Notes under the pieces: generated by a model | What the model was told of the DNA's origin: nothing | Databases searched by the model: none | What the model saw: the letters and a program-made list of their open reading frames with translations, nothing else | Shown: in pieces, positions 13,499-18,026 of the stretch | How positions within the stretch are numbered: position 1 is the first letter of the stretch | Layout of the letters: each line of letters starts with the position of its first letter | Translations under genes and position numbers: made by a program | DNA from: JAFAVZ01 sp036009105 | Lineage (GTDB): Bacteria; Acidobacteriota; Thermoanaerobaculia; Gp7-AA8 | NCBI GenBank assembly: GCA_036009105.1 | Contig: DASYMJ010000216.1 | Location: 1-18,026 of the forward strand | Direction of reading: 5' to 3' | Length of the DNA: 18,026 nucleotides

Positions 13499-14037
13499 GC
13501 TACTCGCTCCGCACCGCGACCCGCGACGATCTCGCCGAGATCGCCGAGGTGATGCGCGAGTCGCTGCGCGAGCTGGGACGCGAGGTCTACTCGCCCCGGC
13601 AGGTGGCGAGCGCGATGGAATTCGTCGGCCGGCCGGATGGGCAGCTGATCGATGACGGTACGTACTTTGTCGCCGTGGCGGATGGCGCGATCGTCGGCTG
13701 CGGCGGCTGGAGCAGGCGCCGCAAGCCCTACGCCGGCAGCGCAGCCGCGGCTGATGACGATGAACTGCTGGATCCTGCCCGCGATGCGGCACACGTGCGG
13801 GCGATGTTCGTCCGCGCCACGCACGCGCGGCAAGGCATCGGCCGCGCGATCCTCGAGCTGTGCGAGCAGCGCGCGGCGGCGGACGGGTTCCGGCGTCTAC
13901 AACTGGTGGCGTTGCGGAGCGGCGAGCGGATGTATGCCGCGTGCGGATATGTCGCCGCGGCCGAGGAGCCGGTTACGCTGAAGGACGGAGTCATCCTCGA
14001 ATGCACCTTGATGGAGAAGACGCTCCCGCGCTCCTGA
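13495..14037 (+). CDS. GNAT family N-acetyltransferase
   Basis: This 180-aa protein is a cytosolic acetyl-CoA-dependent acetyltransferase of the GNAT fold; its acceptor is unknown. The first strand and helix (YSLRTATRDDLAEIAEVM) begin at residue 3. The strands FVAVADGAIVGCGGW come next. Motif A is the strand VRAMFVRATHA followed by the acetyl-CoA pyrophosphate loop RQGIGRAI. The later strand and helix (LQLVALRSGERMYAACGY) form the usual end of the fold. A variable Ala/Asp-rich loop (about 82-95) precedes motif A. The ATG lies within the racemase stop (ATGA), giving a 4-bp overlap and probable translational coupling. The pair may modify related amino-acid or peptide substrates, but this is only suggested by the overlap. 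Confidence 0.9.
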   Translation: MSYSLRTATRDDLAEIAEVMRESLRELGREVYSPRQVASAMEFVGRPDGQLIDDGTYFVAVADGAIVGCGGWSRRRKPYAGSAAAADDDELLDPARDAAHVRAMFVRATHARQGIGRAILELCEQRAAADGFRRLQLVALRSGERMYAACGYVAAAEEPVTLKDGVILECTLMEKTLPRS

Positions 14038-14077
14038 TCATCGACCGTCCCCTCAACCGCCTCCCGCACCGCAAGAG

Positions 14078-14128
14078 CCCTCGCCCGCGTGAGCGGGGAG
14101 AGGGTGGCCGAAGGCCGGGTGAGGGGCC
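14078..14128. repeat. REP-like palindromic repeat
   Basis: CCCTCGCCCGC-GTGA-GCGGGGAGAGGG forms an imperfect stem, followed by GGCCGAAGGCC and GGGTGAGGGGCC. This combination is a familiar dispersed intergenic motif in many GC-rich bacterial genomes. It lies between the convergent GNAT (+) and imuB (-) genes. The remaining bases to 14281 hold no supported gene. Confidence 0.6.
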
Positions 14129-14281
14129 TACGGCGCGGCGCGAAGCGGGCGAAGGCACGGCTCACATGCAGGTCGCGTGAAGGCGATGGCCACCCGCGAG
14201 CGGGCGGCGATCACGCGGGAGCCGCGGATCGTGTTGCCGACGCTACGCGAGCCGTGCCGTCCACGCATCGACGTTCCCCTC

Positions 14282-15778
14282 TCACCCATACTCCGAATCG
14301 ATGAACCACTGCTTGTCCGGGCCGGCGCAATACATCCTGTAGATGCCGCCCCGCACGAGCTCGACATCCCAGTACTCCCGCGCGTCCGGCGCCTCCTTCC
14401 ACCACCCTTCTTCGATCTGCCACGGACCGGACGAAACGCGCACGTCGCCGTTCCACTCGCCATCGCTGCGCACGGCGGCGATCTGCGTCTCGCCATCTTT
14501 CATCCTGGTCAGCACCTCCACCGGCACCGGCGGCCGGAACACCCGCACCGCGAGCAACCCCCTGCTCTTGCGCGGCTTGCGGCGGACGTCGGGCGGCGGC
14601 GGGGGATCGAAGGCGCCCATGCCGTGGCGCTCCGGGAGGTGGCCGTCGACCGTCATCGGCATCCCGACGCTTCCCTCGCCCAGGATGGAGATCAGCTTGG
14701 CGATGGTGGTGGCCAGCTTCTCAGGCGAGAGCGCGGCCGGGCCGAAGAGCGAGAGCTGGGCGCGGCGGGGGCGGTCGGGATGGGCGACGATGGAGAAGGC
14801 GACCACCGGAGCGCCGGGCGGGTGTTTCTCCAGGTCGAGGCGGAGCAGGGTGAGCATCGTCTTCGCGTCGCGGGTGGGGGCGGGGAGGACGATGGCGCGG
14901 GAGTGGAAGCCGTCCGGCTCGAGGGTGAGGGTCAGCTCCAGGCGGGTGCAGGCGAAGCCCTGCGCCTCGAGGCGCGCCGTCAGCCGGTCGAGCGCCGCGC
15001 TGGCGATGAAGAGGAACGGCTCGAGCGCCACCAGTGGCCACTCCAGCTCCATCCCTTCCCGGAACTCCGGCGGCAGAGCACGCGGCATGAGCGGCCGCGG
15101 ATCGATTCCTCGGGCCGCATAGTGCAGCTCGCGCCCCAGCTCGCCGAGCCGGCTGGCCACTTCGCTCTCCGGGAGGCTGGCCAGCTCGCCGATGGAGGTG
15201 AGGCCCCATTTGCCGAGCGTCGCCGCCGCGTCGAGGGCGGGGGCGAGGCGGGTCAGCGGCAGCGGTGCGAGGAACTCCGCCTCGCCGTCGCGGGGGACGA
15301 TGACCGGCGACTTCGGCAGCTCGGCGGCGATGCGCGCCGCCAGCTTGCTGGCCGCCACGCCGCAGCGGGCCGGCAGGCCGATGGCATCCGCCCCGCGGAT
15401 GGCGGCGCCGGCCAGCTCCCGGTCATCCTTGAAGTGCCGCTCCATCCCGCTGATGTCGAAGAAGACGACGCCGTCTCCGCAGTCTTCGATGCGGGGGGAG
15501 AGCGTCTCGGCCACTTCGAGCAGCGCCTCCTGGGCCGTCCGCTCGCACTCGGGGTCGCGTCCGCGGGCGATCAGCTTGGGGAGGATGGAGCGCGCCTGGG
15601 CCAGGGAGAGGCCGCTGTGGATGCCTTTGGTACGGGCACGGCGGGTGGCCGCGATGACGTGCGCGTTGCTGCCGTTCCCCTCCACGATGGCGACCGCCTC
15701 CTCGCGCAGGTCGGGCTCGCTCCGCAGCCGCGCCGCGAGGGGGAACATCGGGACGTAGAGACAGACGATGCGCGTCAT
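14282..15778 (-). CDS. imuB: ImuB, catalytically inactive Y-family polymerase homologue of the mutasome
   Basis: This 498-aa protein is the mutasome hub that links ImuA and DnaE2 to the sliding clamp; it has the Y-family polymerase fold without activity. The first catalytic segment, normally with an acidic metal ligand, reads CLYVPMFPLAARL. The second, normally an SIDE-type motif, reads VVFFDISGMERHF, so the usual metal-binding acids are not all present, as expected for ImuB. The helix-hairpin-helix region (WGLTSIGELASLPESEV) and the little-finger region follow. A conserved C-terminal tail is present (EYWDVELVRGGIYRMYC, then WFIDSEYG). A QLSLF sequence near 340 resembles a beta-clamp binding motif. 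The ATG at 15778 overlaps the imuA stop by 4 bp. The identification is firm. Confidence 0.94.
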   Translation of the reverse strand: MTRIVCLYVPMFPLAARLRSEPDLREEAVAIVEGNGSNAHVIAATRRARTKGIHSGLSLAQARSILPKLIARGRDPECERTAQEALLEVAETLSPRIEDCGDGVVFFDISGMERHFKDDRELAGAAIRGADAIGLPARCGVAASKLAARIAAELPKSPVIVPRDGEAEFLAPLPLTRLAPALDAAATLGKWGLTSIGELASLPESEVASRLGELGRELHYAARGIDPRPLMPRALPPEFREGMELEWPLVALEPFLFIASAALDRLTARLEAQGFACTRLELTLTLEPDGFHSRAIVLPAPTRDAKTMLTLLRLDLEKHPPGAPVVAFSIVAHPDRPRRAQLSLFGPAALSPEKLATTIAKLISILGEGSVGMPMTVDGHLPERHGMGAFDPPPPPDVRRKPRKSRGLLAVRVFRPPVPVEVLTRMKDGETQIAAVRSDGEWNGDVRVSSGPWQIEEGWWKEAPDAREYWDVELVRGGIYRMYCAGPDKQWFIDSEYG

Positions 15779-16557
15779 GGCGTGGTGAAGGTCAGGATGG
15801 TTTGCCGCCCTGGCCGCAGATGGCGGTGCTTCTCCAGGGTGAGCTCGACGGCCATGCCGGTCAGTACTTTGACCGCGTCGCCGGCCCATTTGCCGCGCGC
15901 CTTGCGCGCCGCGACGACGGCTTCCGAGGCAGTGCCGGTGAGGGGATACGGCGTCGATACGAGCAGTGCCGTCCCCTGCGCCTCGGCCGTTCTGGCCAGG
16001 CGGACCCACGCCGCATCGGGGACGCGTCCCTTGACCTGATGACTGCCGGTGTCGAGGACGACCAGCTGGAACCCGGCCGCGGCGATCATCTCCACGGCCA
16101 TGACCGCGTCTTTCAGCTTCTTCGGACGGATCCAGAGCAGGCGGCGGAGGTCGATGCCGTTGGATTCTGCTATTTGTGGATCGAAGCCATCCCCCAGATC
16201 GACGAAGACGGCGGCCTCGCCCATGCTGGTCGCCGCGGCGAGGGCGGCCATGGCGATGGAGAAACGCCCCGTAGAGCGCCTCCCGGCGACCTCGATCATT
16301 TTGCCGCGGGGCAAGCCTCCCCCGAGGAGGGTGTCGAAGGGGGGGAGGGTGGTGGGAAGGGCCTGATTCCGCTGACGTTGGGCCAGCGCCTTGATCAGCT
16401 CCGTCCCGTTCAGGACCCTGGCTTTGACGGTTTCGCGAAGGCTGTCCCGGAGCTGCCTGACCTCGTCCCGCTCTACCCCCGGTAGCCCCTCTTCAATTTC
16501 GGGCTCCGCCTCGACAATCCTGAACTGCAGAGCGAGAGCGTGAGCCGTGGCCACCAT
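15775..16557 (-). CDS. imuA: ImuA, RecA-like mutasome protein
   Basis: This 260-aa protein is the RecA/SulA-related partner of ImuB and DnaE2 in SOS-type translesion mutagenesis. The N-terminus includes LRDSLRETVKARVLNG, then a core beginning LPPFDTLLGGGLPRGKMIEVAGRRSTGRFS in sections, the layout of ImuA before its P-loop region. The Walker A position reads GRRSTGRFS (92-100), with Arg instead of the expected Lys, so ATP use is doubtful. FVDLGDGFDP and LVVLDTG correspond to the following RecA-like strands. The ATG at 16557 has GGGAGGG (16569-16575) 11 bases upstream. A promoter-like pair and a motif shared with dnaE2 lie further upstream. It overlaps imuB by 4 bp and forms the imuA-imuB operon. 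Confidence 0.92.
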   Translation of the reverse strand: MVATAHALALQFRIVEAEPEIEEGLPGVERDEVRQLRDSLRETVKARVLNGTELIKALAQRQRNQALPTTLPPFDTLLGGGLPRGKMIEVAGRRSTGRFSIAMAALAAATSMGEAAVFVDLGDGFDPQIAESNGIDLRRLLWIRPKKLKDAVMAVEMIAAAGFQLVVLDTGSHQVKGRVPDAAWVRLARTAEAQGTALLVSTPYPLTGTASEAVVAARKARGKWAGDAVKVLTGMAVELTLEKHRHLRPGRQTILTFTTP

Positions 16558-16575
16558 GCGGGAACTTGCCCTCCC

Positions 16576-16604
16576 AAGATAGGCGGTAACCCGGCGTAAA
16601 ACAA
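16576..16604 (-). promoter_or_regulatory. Candidate sigma70-type promoter of imuAB
   Basis: On the minus strand a -35-like TTGTTT (16599-16604), a 17-base spacer and a -10-like TATCTT (16576-16581) precede the imuA Shine-Dalgarno. The candidate operator 16601-16622 overlaps the -35, a good position for a repressor. The hexamers are partial matches, so this is a prediction. Confidence 0.5.
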
Positions 16605-16622
16605 CGTGCGGATATTGTGCGG
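16601..16622 (-). promoter_or_regulatory. Candidate operator upstream of imuA, shared with dnaE2
   Basis: The plus strand reads ACAACG, seven bases, ATTGTGCGG. The same blocks with six bases between occur at the dnaE2 start (11368-11388). The ACAA/TTGT ends form a dyad, and the site overlaps the candidate -35. The known SOS control of imuA-imuB-dnaE2 cassettes makes LexA or an analogous regulator the natural candidate, but the sequence is not a classical LexA box. Confidence 0.45.
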
Positions 16623-16624
16623 AT

Positions 16625-16659
16625 GGGAGGTGGGGGGGGAAAGGGTGGCGGGTGGGGGG
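16625..16659 (+). other. G-run tract with G-quadruplex potential upstream of imuA
   Basis: Five G-runs (16625-16627, 16632-16639, 16643-16645, 16650-16652, 16654-16659) are separated by 1-4 bases, satisfying the usual G3+ N1-7 pattern. It lies about 20 bp upstream of the candidate imuA -35, with the G-rich strand being the imuA template strand. A role in regulation is speculative. Confidence 0.6.
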
Positions 16660-16795
16660 AGTATTAGAGGAGAGGTCTTATGGTGACAATTTGGTCGGCC
16701 TGTTTATCGATTATGGACATGTCGGTTTGCATTAAGAGCCGTGATCCCGCCGTCCACGGGGCCTGCCAGTGCTACTATCCCGCTGCCGTGTCGCC

Positions 16796-17611
16796 ATGAT
16801 CGAACTCGCATATAAGGCGTTGGATCTTCTACTTGCGGCCTTTGGTGGATTACGCCGAGTCCGAGTTTTGGTCCATCTCGGAGCGCACCTTTCTAGTGGC
16901 GAGATTGCGTATTTCGTGAAGATTGTGAACCTCTCGTCGGCTCGGGACGTTGAGGTGACTCACGTGTGGCTGGAGGCAGAACCGGACGTGCCACTTCTGC
17001 AGGAGGATCGTCCGCTCCCAGTCCGCCTGCAGCCGGACCAGACATGGGAAACGTGGCTACCAATCAAGCGCGTGCCGGCGTCAATACTTGCGCAAGTTCC
17101 GACCCGTGTTCGCGTGCAGTTATCGAATGGTTCTGTCTTCAAATCCAAGCTAAACAAGAAGGTTCCAGACTTAGGATATGTCGCCGGCGGGCCCACCGTC
17201 CGCGTACCGGTGCCCGAATCGGCCGTGCATGGCGGAATGGCAACAGCCTGGTATTCGGAATGGCGTCTCGGTGCGGCGGCAAAAGTCTATAAGGAAACAC
17301 TCCGTATTCAAGAGCATGCCAATGGCGTTGTTGACGGTACACGATGGATCGAAAGTGCCGATGGTGCGACAGAGTATCGTGTTGCAGGCTTCGCGCGCGG
17401 AGGATTCTACTGGCTTGAATATCACGACGAGAATCACCGCGGTGGTGGCACGTTACTGCTACATGAATTCACGAGCGGCAAACTTCGGGGTTTGATCACT
17501 TCGGCAAACTGCGACACCGGCCGTATCCGGTGTCTTTCAAATCAGTGGATCCCCGCCAGTTTCCAAGGCGCCTACGACAGGTCGTGGCAACGGGCGATAG
17601 GTGACATCTGA
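16796..17611 (+). CDS. Uncharacterised two-part protein of lower-GC origin
   Basis: I do not recognise a named family. From the ATG at 16796 the product is 271 aa; GTG at 16769 is an in-frame alternative. Residues 1-25 contain a short hydrophobic/amphipathic helix (LAYKALDLLLAAFGGL) that may touch the membrane. Residues 38-95 form a beta-rich part with YFVKIVNLSSARDVEVTHVWLE, resembling a small immunoglobulin-like or accessory beta domain. The C-terminal part (about 190-260) is also strand-rich, with the repeated pattern YRVAGFARGGFYWLEYHDE, GGGTLLLHEFTSGKLRG and DTGRIRC, as in small beta-barrel sensor or effector domains. Codon third positions are clearly less GC-rich than in imuAB, which suggests transfer. 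There is no good Shine-Dalgarno; TACTAT at 16773-16778 could be a -10. Confidence 0.72.
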   Translation: MIELAYKALDLLLAAFGGLRRVRVLVHLGAHLSSGEIAYFVKIVNLSSARDVEVTHVWLEAEPDVPLLQEDRPLPVRLQPDQTWETWLPIKRVPASILAQVPTRVRVQLSNGSVFKSKLNKKVPDLGYVAGGPTVRVPVPESAVHGGMATAWYSEWRLGAAAKVYKETLRIQEHANGVVDGTRWIESADGATEYRVAGFARGGFYWLEYHDENHRGGGTLLLHEFTSGKLRGLITSANCDTGRIRCLSNQWIPASFQGAYDRSWQRAIGDI

Positions 17612-17910
17612 GCGCCCTGGGTATGACGATAATGAGCTGCCGCGGCCCGGCTTCGGCCCGGCAGCCGGGCTGCCTGCTTCATTGCCGGCGCGGCGGCGTC
17701 ACGCCGTTGCAGATCGCGTCGCGCTGCTTGAGCTCAGTCGCGGCAACCGGCGCGCCGCTCCGGCTTCGGCACGCGGGCCCTTGGCCGCGCAACTTAGCGT
17801 GAGGTCCATTACGCGGACCGACCCCGGACGGTACGAATCCCACCTCCGTAAAAGGATCAGAAGGTGGTTCCGCCGGCACTATTCACAATGCGGCGGATCG
17901 GTAGATCGAG
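17612..17910. other. Noncoding stretch with GC-rich hairpins
   Basis: No gene is supported in these 299 bases. Two copies of GCCCGGC (17645-17651, 17656-17662) can pair with GCCGGGC (17664-17670), giving alternative hairpins about 35-55 bp after the preceding stop. This could terminate transcription, although no T-tract follows. The composition returns to high GC here, unlike the preceding gene. A fragment near 17829-17850 recalls a tRNA T-arm but does not fold. Confidence 0.4.
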
Positions 17911-18026
17911 ATGAACGATGATCCCGTCGCTCAAAGAGTGGCATTCGTACTGGAAGGACAACGACACTGCGACCATTTCCTCATGCCGATTGCCGTGCCG
18001 CTGGGCAGGCGAGTCCTGGTGATTGG
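17911..18026 (+). CDS. Start of an unidentified ORF, truncated by the window end
   Basis: An ATG at 17911 opens a frame that stays open to the window edge, 38 complete codons, beginning MNDDPVAQRVAFVLEGQRH and continuing with a hydrophobic strand (PIAVPLGRRVLVI). An in-frame TAG at 17902 limits the start to this ATG or later. Only a weak purine run (GATCGAG) precedes it. The regular alternation of polar and hydrophobic residues looks coding, but it is too short to identify. If real, it is downstream of the lower-GC gene on the same strand. Confidence 0.45.
   Translation, partial: MNDDPVAQRVAFVLEGQRHCDHFLMPIAVPLGRRVLVI

Noticed and set aside
14128..14281. Small gene on either strand between the REP-like repeat and imuB
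   Set aside because: Open frames exist on both strands but run into imuB or the repeat, lack ribosome sites and have low-complexity products.
14177..16039. Long plus-strand open frame opposite imuB and imuA (620 codons)
   Set aside because: It is the antisense shadow of imuB/imuA, with a low-complexity composition and no conserved motif.
17829..17855. tRNA 3' end or attachment-site remnant (GGTACGAATCCCACCTCCG)
   Set aside because: It recalls a T-arm and acceptor end, but the T-stem pairs at only about two positions and no D-arm, anticodon arm or 5' acceptor is upstream.
17612..17910. Integron attC site after the lower-GC gene
   Set aside because: The compact single ORF followed by a structured GC-rich gap prompted a check. 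No RYYYAAC/GTTRRRY core pair and no second copy before 16796 were found.
1..18026. CRISPR arrays, rRNA or insertion sequences
   Set aside because: No regularly spaced direct repeats, rRNA-like sequence or transposase was seen anywhere in the window.

Overview
This is a GC-rich bacterial chromosomal window with housekeeping genes at the left end and accessory genes to the right. The gene content suggests Acidobacteriota or a neighbouring phylum. The clues are prs followed by an L25/Ctc-type rplY, an ImuA-ImuB-DnaE2 mutasome, a secreted Asp-box protein next to a TlpA-like lipoprotein, and many short dispersed inverted repeats. This placement is inference, since there is no rRNA or other marker here.

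Layout. 1-2895 (+): the 3' end of prs, rplY, a hairpin that looks like a terminator, then a secreted sialidase-like protein overlapping a thioredoxin lipoprotein. 2896-2966: a 30-bp inverted repeat between convergent gene sets. 2970-5315 (-): a small membrane protein, a CheY-like receiver, an SDR oxidoreductase and a secreted protein of unknown function; the last is flanked by two different inverted repeats. 5462-6046 (+): a glutaredoxin-like domain fused to pterin-4a-carbinolamine dehydratase. 6079-11369 (-): an AI-2E/PerM family transporter, a PRMT-like methyltransferase and error-prone polymerase DnaE2. 11438-14037: a VOC protein (+), a small membrane protein (-), and an overlapping racemase-family/GNAT pair (+). 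14282-16557 (-): imuB and imuA, overlapping by 4 bp. 16558-18026: a lower-GC accessory end with a G-run tract, an unrecognised two-part protein and the start of another ORF.

How the genes work together. ImuA, ImuB and DnaE2 form the SOS-type translesion mutagenesis cassette, but here dnaE2 lies about 2.9 kb from imuAB. The upstream regions of imuA and dnaE2 share the pattern ACAACG-N6/7-ATTGTGCGG, which is a candidate common operator. The Asp-box protein and the TlpA-like lipoprotein look translationally coupled and both belong in the cell envelope, so a thiol-disulfide relationship around the cysteine cluster is plausible.

The most unusual regulatory signal is that five genes without a Shine-Dalgarno sequence have a -10-like hexamer ending exactly 6-7 bases before the ATG: TACAAT, TATACT, TAGTAT, TAGAAT and GATAAC. 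The genes with clear Shine-Dalgarno sites appear to lack this. It suggests that much of this genome is transcribed as leaderless mRNA. No CRISPR array, complete tRNA, rRNA, transposase or phage gene was seen. No clearly new multi-gene system was found; the best leads are the leaderless signature, the shared mutasome motif, the bacterial PRMT-like enzyme, the glutaredoxin-dehydratase fusion and the Cys-cluster/TlpA pair.
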